Positions 54,474 through 64,000 of a stretch of DNA of 64,000 nt are shown here, piece after piece. A model generated the notes under the pieces. That model ran no database searches. It was given only the letters and a program-made list of their open reading frames with translations, and was not told the DNA's origin. The stretch spans positions 1 to 64,000 of the forward strand of contig MDYQ01000025.1 of assembly GCA_003024175.1 (NCBI GenBank), written 5' to 3'. Source of the stretch: Planoprotostelium fungivorum (taxonomy: Eukaryota; Evosea; Variosea; Cavosteliida; Cavosteliaceae). The number at the start of each line of letters is the position of its first letter. Positions within the stretch are counted from its first letter, which is position 1. The translations under genes and the position numbers were made by a program.

Positions 54474-55984
54474 TCATTGAAATGAGATGGGCATGTGACA
54501 GAACTTCTTGAAACTGAGCTGTCCCTCTTTCAACGCCATCTCCTCCGCTTCTTCTTCCTTCAAACTTTCCATCGTCTCCTTTGAAAAGTCCGTGTCGTTC
54601 TCCACAGCTTCTCCTTCTGCCTTCTCGATCTCTTCTTTCTTGTCTTCCACCTTCTTTTCTGGTGGTTGATAGCCCAGGAGATCGGCAAACTTTTGCATCA
54701 TCGTCTTCGGTGGAGGTGGTGGAGGTTCTGGTTTCTATTCTCGAGTGAGTCGTCCTTTTTCTACTCCTCTCACCCAGTTGATGATCTTGATCTCGAGATC
54801 TTGGATGAGCTCATCCAACGGCCACGATGTGAAGGCGGGAGGATATTTCTGGGTCTGTCTGTACATTCTGGGATCGTAACACCAGCCCATGTATACGGCG
54901 TAAGTGATGAGCTTGTCTAATTCGATAATGGAGATCTCTCCTAAGCCAGTACGGTCTAAGACGCAGAAGGACGTGCCCAGTCTGTCTTGTGCTGTTCCTC
55001 TGGTCAACATGGTCATGAAGAGAAGCCAGGATTCGGAGTTCATCTGGTGTATTTGTCAGAGATTTTATTTCAATTTATTCGTCATGGACACATCGATGAT
55101 GGATACGGATAACCTCACCTCTTTGCGCTCGTAGAACCTCTCATGGAATTCGAGAGTGCGTACCATCAAGTAGTTCAGCTTGAATCTGATGATGCAGAGT
55201 AAATCATTTGGCCATCGTGCCATCCATGATGCCTTCACCTCTTTCCACACACTTGTTCGACGATGTCGTTAAAGTCGGCAAACGTGTATAGTTTCTCTTC
55301 GGGCAGGCTCTCTTGATCTTCTTTCTTGAGCCTGTCTTGAACATGGAGGGTGTCCCCACAAGTGAAGTCATTATAAACGCGTAGCTCCTCCAATTCGACG
55401 TCGTTCAGAACCTGTTGCTTGATTTCAACCTACGTCTTGACGATGAGATGATGGTACCTGATCGAGCTTGATGGATTTCGCATGTTTATCTTCGGCCTTT
55501 CTCGTGATAGCTTTCAAGTAGAAGTGACTAGTGATGGCGGTGACACCTCCGGCTAGAGTGACCCAAGCCAAATACTTCCTCCATTTCGGTTTCGGTGGGG
55601 CAGCAGTAGCTGAAAGAACAATCAGATTTCAACTGACATCATTTGAGGCGAAAGATGATGGCTGATTCTTCTGTATCACTCACCAACGGTGGTTGAATTG
55701 CTATCGTGTGTATTGTTTGAACTTTTCTGTTCATTTGAACCATTCGACTGTTCTTGTCCGTGTTGTTTGGATTGATCAGTCTGCTCTATCAGTGTCTTAG
55801 CTGTTCCATCTGTGCTCGCGTTGCTCGCCGGCTGTTGTGGATTGGTCTGGCTGTAAAATCTGAATGGTTGAGGTCGGACAGGTTTGAGAGGACGAGAAAA
55901 CGTCCTCTGATTTGACACGGTCTGAAAGATCCGCCTGGGTATCATCATCGTCTTTGTGATCATCATCTGATCTCTTCCAACCAT
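54474..55984 (-). CDS. Mitochondrial-type membrane protein with EF-hand-like segment
   Basis: ATG at 55982-55984, inside the recurrent motif CGTTGTAGATGG. The N-terminus (MMIPRRIFQTVSNQRTFSR, then PVRPQPFRFYSQ) is a strong mitochondrial presequence, followed by a Q/N/S/T-rich linker. WRKYLAWVTLAGGVTAITSH is a TM helix. A coiled, charged part follows (KLDQVEIKQQVLNDVELEEL). Then come FNDIVEQVC, MVRTLEFHERFYERKE and SWLLFMTMLTRGTAQDRLGT. FCVLDRTGLGEISIIELDKL resembles an EF hand (D-T-G-G-I-E positions). The C-terminus has a KPEPPPPPP stretch and an acidic coiled coil, ending CHMPISFQ. The topology suggests an inner-membrane protein with possible calcium response. Family not identified. Confidence 0.6.
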
Positions 55985-56313
55985 CTACAACGTCTCCGCA
56001 ACCATTTTCTGTCTAATTTCATCTACACATAACACAGCGCCCAAATTCAGGAGATTGTGAGACGAAGAATGATCAACTACCTAAACTCTTCGATGGTGGC
56101 CGATGGAAGATCTGTGTGTGGTGTACCAAGACTATATAGAGGATGATAGCTCTTGTTCGCCCATTCTTCCACTGCAGTCGCCCTGAGTTTTTCTGAGCAA
56201 TATTCACCCAAAAGCCGAATATTATTGTTGAGACAGCTTTCTGACTGGAGCGGAACAATCACGGAGTGCGAACAAATTCTCGACAACGCTCTGTCGGTTG
56301 ATGAAAAGGAAAC
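55985..56313. promoter_or_regulatory. Divergent promoter region
   Basis: These 329 bases lie between the start codons of the EF-hand-like gene (-) and the CG-1-like gene (+). The recurrent motif ATCTACAACG (55983-55992) overlaps the minus-strand start codon. No gene seen. Confidence 0.4.
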
Positions 56314-58091
56314 ATGAAGAGGTTCAAAGCACACGAAGGAGTTAGAATGACCCCAGAGGAGCTGGCTTTGGAAGTTCTAAAATCGATGGATGCCGCATTT
56401 GTGATGCGATACGCTTCTGATGGGAACTGTAGCATAGTGTTCACGAGCGATAGCGTCAGAGAAATGCTTCCCCAATTGGTGATGAACTTGCAACAGAATC
56501 CACGAGACCCCTCGGATGGTACCACACATTTTTGGGAGGCAGTCTATTCGGTCGCAACCACAGGTATCACCACGAAGATAGATTTCGAATTCGAAATCGA
56601 CATCACCGCAAAGTAGGTAAACATTTTATGATGATCCGCTCACCCAGCCAGATTCCAAAAGATCTCCATCCTAGACAACGCTTATGTCGTCATCACCGTG
56701 AAGAAAAAGAAGGAAGAATATAGAGTCAACCGACTGATCCAGGGTGCTGTCAACCCCTCGCATGAGATCAGACCACTGAACCGAATCAGGACCAGCCGAT
56801 GAGAACCTCATCACGTACCTCTGTGACGCCATCGAGAGCGATGTCATCGGACGGACCATCGGCATGGACAACCTTCACATCGCTCTATCGTCAGAGGTGA
56901 GTTCGAGTGCTTCCACCACGTTCTCATCTTCCGCAGATGTGGGAGCCCGGCGTGATCACATACTACGCCATAAATCCGAGCAACGCCGCTTTCTCTGGTA
57001 TCTCTCCGTGGGTGGCCAGGGGCAAGACATCAGGTATGGTCACATACAGAGACCTCCACGATTTGAATGTCCACAGCCGATTTTGGCATTTCGAAACCTG
57101 ACATCATCCGAGCATCTCTGCTGGCTGAGGAGACCTTTGATCCCGTAACGCAGAGATCCAGCTATAGCGTGGACATATTCACAGACACAACATTGTATAT
57201 GGAAACAAAGAGAGTGAGTGTCGTCTTCCATCGCGATCAGATCGTGTGATGACACGTGCAGATCACACCCAAACTTCACCTGAGCATCATGCTGTTGAGA
57301 AGTGGTGCAGCGAGGACGAGGCCCGAGCCCATCACAACAGAGAGAGGAGAGGTACCAAAGTCTTACAAGAAGCATCAGTGGGAGGCCCTCTTGGAGGGAG
57401 TTCTCAAATTCGTCAGCGAGAATGTCCAATATTCATCGACTGCAAAGCTTCGAATACCAGGTCGATTGTTCACTTCATCACAGAATGATCTAATCCTGCA
57501 CAGAGACGTTCTTCAATGACAATCACAACATCTTCTGTTACATCTACAACAATACCGAACCCTTCCTTCCCTCACGTTCGGCCGACGGATTCCAATGGAA
57601 ATCGAGCTTCTGCGCACCATCTAAAGGTGAAGAGACGACACAGAACGAACTCTAAAGCCACGGCAGGAACGCTGCAGAAGAGATATTTCTACCACAAAAC
57701 GGAGGGACAGAGGATGAGACGCCGCGTCATGTGGATCGACAGACTGCCGCACCTGCAGATCATCGAATACAGACACCTCGATTACAACGGTGAAGTTGAG
57801 ACGGACCATCTGATGGGGCAGGACACGATGAGTTGGCCGGACATCATCTCTCGGATCACCATCAGATCGGATCACAAGCTACAGAAGACGATGGAAGAGA
57901 TCGTGAGGAAAGAGATGGACGATGGCGCTGATTATGTGCAGGATAGGGAGTTTGATGTGGGGTTGACGAGGGGAGGAGTGCCCGACGAGGACATACAAGA
58001 GTCCACGCAGGTTTTGTCTTATGTCAGTGGCATACTGAATAACTGGGCTTCACGTCACAGAGCCATTCGATCGTCTTCAGCAACTCATTAG
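56314..58091 (+). CDS. Possible CG-1 (CAMTA-like) DNA-binding-domain protein
   Basis: ATG at 56314 (MKRFKAHEGVRMTPEELALE). Exons give an N-terminal domain (EVLKSMDAAFVMRYASDGNC, FWEAVYSVATTGITTKIDFE) with beta strands such as ISILDNAYVVITVKKKKEEY. A middle follows with MWEPGVITYYAINPSNAAFS. The C-terminal part reads FFNDNHNIFCYIYNNTEPF, SRSADGFQWK, QKRYFYHKTEG, RMRRRVMWIDRLPHLQIIEY, RHLD. The order R-xDG-xWK, YY-H, RRxxW and a final ILVHY-like strand resembles the CG-1 DNA-binding domain of CAMTA factors, but the match is loose. The end is HRAIRSSSATH, stop at 58089-58091. No IQ or ankyrin part is seen. Function is therefore provisional. Confidence 0.5.
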
Positions 58092-58487
58092 AACATCGTC
58101 ATCACCCGACCATTGAAAACAGTGGAGAATTGTAGAAGGCAGCGAATGAAATACGCTTGATGTTTAGCTGTTTGTTTCGACGGTCATGACTTGGTTCTTA
58201 TGTATGAACGGCTCTCGTACGAAGGCCATAACTACACGCTGGAAGAAACCATCCTCATTCAAGTGTGGTGCCGTGAATGAGATCGTGAAGAGTAATCATC
58301 CCATACAAGACACTCATGCACCACCCTCTTTATCTCGAACACGTCGGGTGCGACCTCCTACTCGTCGGTGGTCTCTCTCCAATCATCTCTGGCGGTAGAA
58401 AGTCCTCGTCTCTCACCCAACTCCTCTCTTCCTTCTCCAGTCCCCTCCATTCGATGAGATATTCCACCCCTCCCTGTTCTCGTCAAT
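58092..58487 (+). other. Spacer with a possible short coding remnant
   Basis: The spacer between the CG-1-like gene and the KDM5 stop contains an open + strand piece at about 58166-58290 reading VCFDGHDLVLMYERLSYEGH, NYTLEETILIQVWCRE. No start or family was found. It may be an extra 3' exon, a small gene, or chance. Confidence 0.25.
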
Positions 58488-61400
58488 CTACAACCCGCCA
58501 GTTCTATATCTCACGTCAGAGCGTCTCCTCTTCTTCACGATCCTCTTTAGAACGTGCTTCAGGTCTGTGTCTTTAGAGGGTTCGTCATAGTTGACATCTG
58601 TGACCCTGCGGACACCTCCCAACCTCGCCAGCTTCTTTAGACCCACGCGGCTGTGCACTCCAGTAACAGATTCCCTCGCCTTCTTACTCGCATCGTCCGC
58701 CTGAAGGGTGTCATGACGGTCATGATGAGTGAAAGTCATCACCGAGTGTCTCTTCGCGAGGGATCGGACATTCGATCTCCCGATCGTCGACGTCGACGAC
58801 ACGGGCCGACACGGTGTTTCCCACGGATTCTCCACCCCCGTCTCCACTCCCCTTCCCTTCGCCTTCTCCACCATATCGTTCAGCTCCTTCACCGTGTACC
58901 GAAACAAGAGGATCTTCTTCTCGGGAGGGCAACCACACAGCTGATGAGCATCATCTAAGCAGACGATCCTCTTTGGGTTGCAGGGGCAGACGAGAGCCGA
59001 GAGGTAGCAGTCGTACTTGCAGAGGTCACATTCGGGTGTGGTGCCGGTGGTGTCGTAGCGGGAGAATTCGATGGATTTCCAGACGCCGTCGTTCTTGATG
59101 CGTTGGCGGTTGTAGAGCTCGCTCGATCGCATGTGGGGGAGCTCTCTGCGTAACCTACAGTGATGTTGATTTGATGTGGTAGCTTGATGTGATGTATCTT
59201 GATGTGATGGCTTGATGTGATGGCTTGATGTGATGTATCTTGATGTGATATCTCACCATCGACGTAACTCCTCGTTGGGACGCTGATTGGCGGCGAAGCA
59301 TAGGAGTTTTTCGATGGAGAAGACGGAGGAACGATTGTATCCTCGGTACAGAGCCACTGATTCTCTACCGTAGGGGAACCAGTCACTCAGTGCAAAGTTT
59401 GTGCTCTCTGCACAGTTGAACTGTTTGCGTGTGAGTACTTGATTTGATGTGATGTCATACATGATGTGATATATGATATGATGTACGATGTGACTCACTC
59501 CATGACTGAATCCAGCGTGATAACCCTTGGGGAAGGTGAGCATGATCTCTCCCGCCTTCTGCAGAGTGTGGTAGATGGGTATACCCAGCTGCACCAGCAT
59601 CCTCGGTGGAAACATCGTCACGAGCAAGAACAACAGATTCGGCCTCGTCTTAAACAACTCTGGCAGCTCCTTCTTCATCGCCCCTTCAAAGTTCTCACAC
59701 GATCCCTCCGGTATACCGTACCTTCACATCGTCAATTCTATCTTATTCTATCTTATTTTTTCTTATTCTCTATGTTATTCTCTCTTATCTCTATGTTATT
59801 CTCTATCTTGTTCTCTATCTCATTCTCACTACTCACCACGTCTTCGCCGCACCGTGATGCATGTAATTGATGCTGTACAAGAAATTATCCTCCACGTGCC
59901 AGCAGAAGGAAGAGTATAACATTCCTATGTACATCATCGGTACAGAGACACCTTGTATGCTCTCGGGCAAGAAGGACAGAAGGGAGCCCGGTGCCTTTGG
60001 AAAGAGATTCATGTTCCAAGCTGAAGTGTTGGGGGAAGCCATGGTGGCTCTGTCGTTGGGAAAGCCTGAGCCGTGGGTGCCCACGTCGAGATCGGAGCCG
60101 TAGTGGACTTGTACGACTTGATCTGCGGCTTCTACGATGTGCCAGAAGGTGGCTTCGATGTCTTCTACCTTGGCATCTGTACGTGGATGAGTGATGATGA
60201 AGACAACATCGTGATGATCGAGACATCATGATAAAGAGGAAAGTGATGATGAAGAGGAGAGTGATGAGATGTACAGAATGTCTATACGAGAGAGTGTGTC
60301 TTACCTTCTTCGGGAAACCACTTCTTCTTGAATCCGTCCGCCATCTCTTTGAACGAATTGAGAGTGAACATGTTTCCATCGTCATAGCCGAAATCGTCTC
60401 CCTCGGTGGCGCCACTCATTCCTCCCATCTTCCTCTTCTTCTGGGCGGGTCTTCGAATATCTCTCGACTCGATCTTGACACCGGATCTCAGAAATTCAGC
60501 CTCCTCTTGCCTCTCGTTAGCTACGGGCCCCTGTTGTCGTTAAGAAGGTTTGAACGGGGTAGAGTCTAATGATGAAGAAATATATTTCTCACCGTTTTCC
60601 TGGAAAATTGTGGGTTGTGAGCGTATTCGTAGAGCAGAAGGTAGCTCTCGTAGTGGTTTCGGAGGATGTACGGCATGCACTCTCCACTGTGTCTCATGAT
60701 GCGACACACCTGATGACGTCAGATGAAAGATTCTCTTCACTTCTCTCACTTGTGTCCACTTCTCCTGCACGCAGGTCTGATAGTACCCTCCAAACTGAAT
60801 GACCGCCTCGTACAGCCTGACTGAATCAGTCCAATTCGATGACTCCGTCGCTCACTTTCTCAGGTCTAAATCTTGACCGCCGACTGAGGGTAGAGTTCGA
60901 AGCGGTTTGGCGTGCTGATCGTACCAGGCGAACAATTCTTTCAAAAAGATCTCAGAGGGACCGTTTCTGCGGAAGAGTTGATTGATCGATTGGCCTTTTG
61001 TCTGGAAGATAAAATTTTCGTAATCGACCATCTTGCTGAATTCTTTTCCGTTCAGCCACCTGCACACGAGTCAATCTTCTCTCGTCCATCATGACGCGAT
61101 GGATGATCGCGAACGTGATGGTGAAACGAAGAACTCACTTGTCTGATGGTGGAATGATCTTGGCGATACCGTAGTGTCTTCCTATCTCTCGTATGCTGGC
61201 GATGTATTTCATCGGGTCCTTGAACTCTTCTTCAGTTGGGTAGAAGACAGGTGCCTCTGGAAGGACGGGCATGGGCTTGATGTCTAAACCTTTTCTGAGA
61301 GACTCTGTGGGTTGGGCACTCTGAATGGGACCCGAAGAACGTGTCTTGACTTTATCCCCATCGGTCTGTCGATGATTAAGAACATCATAGGTGTGTCACA

Positions 61401-61908
61401 ATGGACTACGACGGTTCGCATTGATAACGGGAAAATATAGAGAGAATGAAGACACAGTATGCTGGATGGAAAGCTCACTCTGGTTGACTTTGACCTTGTC
61501 GTTGCAGTTCTCTTCACTTCTTTCTTGGGCGAAGGAGTGGAAGGAGTTCCTGCGGGTGTACTGGGGCTCGATGTGACCTGTTCTGGAGTTCTGGGGGAGG
61601 CTGGCACTCTTGGAATGTCTGAAGACATCTGCATCACGTTGAATCAATGCAAAGGGGCTAGAAAAAATTCCCAATTTCGAGAAATATAGAGGCAAAGGAG
61701 GATTGGCTATGGAAAATGAAAGTAAATTGAAAGTCGAAATGCTTGAAGACATGTAACACACCTTCAAGATGGAAAGGGGTTGTGCACTTTGAACGGCCGG
61801 TTGCGGCTTTGATCTAGGAGAAGTCTCTGAATGAGAATTCACAACAGGATTCTCATAATATCTTGTCTCTGGAGGAGGTCGAAACGGTGGAAGAGTAAAG
61901 TGTTCCAT
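58488..61908 (-). CDS. KDM5/JARID1-type histone H3K4 demethylase
   Basis: Fe(II)/2-oxoglutarate demethylase of methylated H3K4, nuclear. ATG at 61906-61908 ([20 protein letters not shown]), then a Ser/Pro-rich leader. Jmj[21 protein letters not shown] and [66 protein letters not shown] and [19 protein letters not shown]. Jmj[21 protein letters not shown] (His and Glu metal ligands), [12 protein letters not shown] and [12 protein letters not shown] (distal His). C5HC2 zinc finger: [32 protein letters not shown], followed by [18 protein letters not shown]. Ends RYRTGGL, stop TAG at 58488-58490 inside the recurrent TTGTAGAT word. No PHD finger is visible between ARID and JmjC, where animal KDM5 has PHD1. 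Introns at 59158-59255 and 59725-59838 are simple repeats. Confidence 0.9.
59158..59255 (-). repeat. Repeat-filled KDM5 intron (GCTTGATGTGATG units)
   Basis: On the + strand this intron reads repeated (A/G)CTTGATGTGATG and TATCTTGATGTGAT words, about six in tandem. It separates KDM5 exons ending RRW and starting LRRELPHM. Confidence 0.75.
59725..59838 (-). repeat. Repeat-filled KDM5 intron (TCTATCTTATTCTC units)
   Basis: Irregular tandem TCTATCTTATT, TCTATGTTATTCTC and TCTATCTCATTCTC words fill the intron that follows the JmjC segment HHGAAKTW. Confidence 0.75.
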
Positions 61909-62222
61909 GTTTGTCGGCCCTCCCACAAGATCTCACGAATGAGCTCCGGAGGAATTCAATCTATCTACAATCCTTCGACTTGTAAAGTACTTCGTTTCGA
62001 ATTATGATTCTTTTCAGGCTCAGAGGTGGTCGTGTTCTTAGTGATGAGATAGCTCAATCTCACACGATGAATATGGGTTGGAGGTGAGGTTGTTTGGCTC
62101 AATTATCATCGATCTGCGTGATATATTACAGCCGACTAGCTTGTATCGTGTGCCCAGGATGTGTCTACTCTATCTATTTTCATTTCAACCGAATGTTACA
62201 CGTGACACAACACGCGAGGCTT
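61909..62222. promoter_or_regulatory. KDM5 upstream region
   Basis: 314 bases between the KDM5 start codon and the PPIL4 stop, both on the minus strand. They must hold the KDM5 promoter and the PPIL4 3' UTR. A CTATCTACAATCC word lies near 61967. Nothing else recognised. Confidence 0.35.
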
Positions 62223-64000
62223 TTATCGGCGAGAAGACCTTCTATCTCCATCACGGTCTCGATCACTTCGACTGCTCTTGTGTCCTCCATCTCTGTCCTC
62301 TCTCCTTCTATCGTCCCTCCTATCCTCCCTTCTATCATCCCTCTTGTCGTCTCTCTTCTCCCTTCTGTCGTATTCCCTTCCTCTATCTCGGCCGCCGTCC
62401 CTTCTTCTATCCTGATCTACCTTCAGTAACGAGAGACACCATCTCGTCTCACGTTGTCCTCTTCCCTCTTCCTCTTGGGCTGTGGTACATCATCCAACAG
62501 CAGACCGTAGTTTCCTTGGTCTCTTCCTTTCACTTTCATCTCCACGTTGTATCTCTTCGCTCCCTTGTCACCACCGAGTGTGGGTGCTATCTGTGACACG
62601 TCTTCAGTTCAATGGTTCGTTGGTGGAGAGTGTGACGGAAATAGTTCACCTGCGGCTGGCCTTTGTTGCCTCCCCACATGACTTTACCTTCTCGACTGAT
62701 CCACTGTTTACTCACAGACTGAGAGAAATCCACTGGAAACAATAAATACGAATAAAATCGATTTTCTCATTATAGATGGAGATGAGAACACGAGACGAAC
62801 GATGAAGATGACATCTCACCATGGATGCGACGATCGTCGATGAGAACATTGTCCATCTTGAAAAAGGCCGCCTCACAGTCTTTGTGATTCTCAAACTCGA
62901 TGAAGGCGTAGTTCAGACTGTCTCCCGTCTTCCAGTCTCGAATGATCTCGCACCTGGATGGGTCAGTGACTTTTCAATGAAGAATTTCTCACTTTTTGAT
63001 GGGACCGAAGCGAGAGAAGATGAGTTCCAAATCTTCATCTTGTGTCGCCTGATGTTCGATGAGTTGACTGTGGTGGATGTGTGTGATGAGATGAACTCAT
63101 GATGACTCACTGCGTGTAATTTACAGACGAAGAGAACGTTGTCGGGTGGTTTCGCATCGGCATCTGGCATGTCTCCGATCTGAGGATGATATGAGTCGAT
63201 GTGTCACGACATCATCTCATCTCACGATCTCCAACAGGTGCTCTCTCGATTTGGCTTCTTTCGATGCCAATTCTTCATCGATCTCTTCTTGTGGTCTCTC
63301 GTCAGGTTTACCAATCTTTTCAAATTCTTCTTCGTCGAGAAGATTGGCCCACTGCTCTGTGCTCTCATCAGTCCATGTTTCATATTTCATGTCTTTTGTT
63401 GGATAGGTATGAAGATGATATGCATCACCTTTTGGTGGTAGAGGTGAGCGATCTGGAATCTCCAAGCCTTTTGGATCATCAAAAGGATCATCCAAGATGA
63501 TGACGTGTCTGATTCGAATGACCTTCATCATGATTAATGTATGACGTCCTTTCTATGTCTTCATGTCACCTGAAGAGGTTTGCCTTCTTTATCGCAGTAC
63601 GCGTCATTGATCTTCTCCAGAGTATCGAGTCCCTCGACGACTTCTCCAAAGATGGTGTGTTTCTCGTCGAGAGCAGATAATGCAGGAGCGGTCGTAATAT
63701 AAAACTGAAATGTATAAAGAAGAGAACATTTGGATGCTTATTCACTTGTGAACCGTTGAGGTTGGGTCCTGGATTGGCCATAGCTACCATTCCAATCTTC
63801 TTGTGTTTCAGATGAGGTCTGATCTCGTCCTCGAAGTATTTTGCCTGCTCTCCATACAAAAGTCTGTTTTAAGTGTTAATGATGGACGAATCAAAATGTG
63901 ATACACTCACCCATAGACAGATTCACCACCTTTACCGGTGTTAGTTGGGTCTCCCGTTTGTATCAGAAAATCCTTCTGTATGTTGTGAAAGAGGCAGTTG
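62223..64000 (-). CDS. PPIL4: Cyclophilin-RRM protein PPIL4 (5' end beyond right edge)
   Basis: Peptidyl-prolyl isomerase-like 4, a nuclear spliceosome-associated protein. From the right edge: [87 protein letters not shown] and [14 protein letters not shown]. That is the later part of a PPIL4-type cyclophilin domain, and its N-terminal strands lie outside the window. Next come [20 protein letters not shown] and a charged linker. The RRM reads [60 protein letters not shown] and [14 protein letters not shown]. The tail is rich in RD/RE/DRRR repeats, like SR/RD-type splicing tails, with TAA at 62223-62225. About eight short introns visible. Confidence 0.92.

Noticed and set aside
62078-62596. 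A 172-codon + strand frame rich in Leu/Pro/Ser
   Set aside because: Antisense of the RD/RE-rich tail of PPIL4, which ends in a clear stop at 62223 on the minus strand.

Overview
This window is nuclear DNA of a compact, intron-rich protist. Genes lie on both strands, often 14 to 200 bp apart. They are cut by many 35-50 nt introns that usually open GTGAG/GTGAT and close CAG or TAG, and stop codons follow the standard code. The gene content fits an amoebozoan: large LRR and beta-helix receptor kinases, F-box/ankyrin-like proteins and PPR proteins, next to conserved eukaryotic housekeeping genes. An exo-beta-1,3-glucanase-like receptor and a ciliary-type ARMC3 homologue would suit a fungus-eating, possibly flagellated protosteloid amoeba such as Planoprotostelium. 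That assignment is inference and was not checked against any database.

Layout. 1-889 is the 3' part of a bacterial-type ABC-F ATPase (EttA-like) that now carries introns. 1.7-21 kb is a cluster of three receptor tyrosine-kinase-like genes with different ectodomains: two tandem GH5 glucanase-like domains plus plant-type LRRs (1718-10357, +); beta-helix-like repeats plus LRRs (10541-16981, -); and EGF-like plus CUB-like (17472-21012, +). RPB2 of RNA polymerase II follows 79 bp downstream (21092-25637). 25.7-30.6 kb holds an ankyrin protein, a 58-residue membrane protein, a TDG/MUG uracil/thymine glycosylase, a TUDOR-DUF3140 chromatin-type protein and a Ras GTPase.

31.1-38.9 kb is the complete catalytic subunit of DNA polymerase epsilon, with an E2F-type site in its promoter. 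It converges, 14 bp apart, on an ARMC3-like gene (38905-41928). NOP58, a PPR protein, an unrecognised nuclear-looking protein and a sphingomyelin-synthase-family enzyme follow to 48.4 kb. 49.3-58 kb carries an F-box/ankyrin-like protein, a BCCIP/BCP1 homologue, a cysteine-rich secreted (probably GPI-anchored) protein, a mitochondrial EF-hand-like membrane protein and a possible CG-1 (CAMTA-like) DNA-binding protein. 58.5-61.9 kb is a KDM5-type histone demethylase, and the right edge is PPIL4 (cyclophilin plus RRM), cut by the window end.

The most interesting observations are: (i) a receptor kinase whose two glucanase-like ectodomains have changed the catalytic acid/base Glu but kept the nucleophile, which looks like a wall-glucan sensor built from dead or weak enzymes; (ii) a recurrent short motif TCTACAACG/CGTTGTAGA concentrated in introns of unrelated genes, twice as a full 16-bp palindrome; (iii) an intron-bearing bacterial EttA gene; (iv) fusion of two mainly prokaryotic/fungal families (Hva1-TUDOR and DUF3140). 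I saw no virus-derived element, transposon, CRISPR array, rRNA or tRNA.
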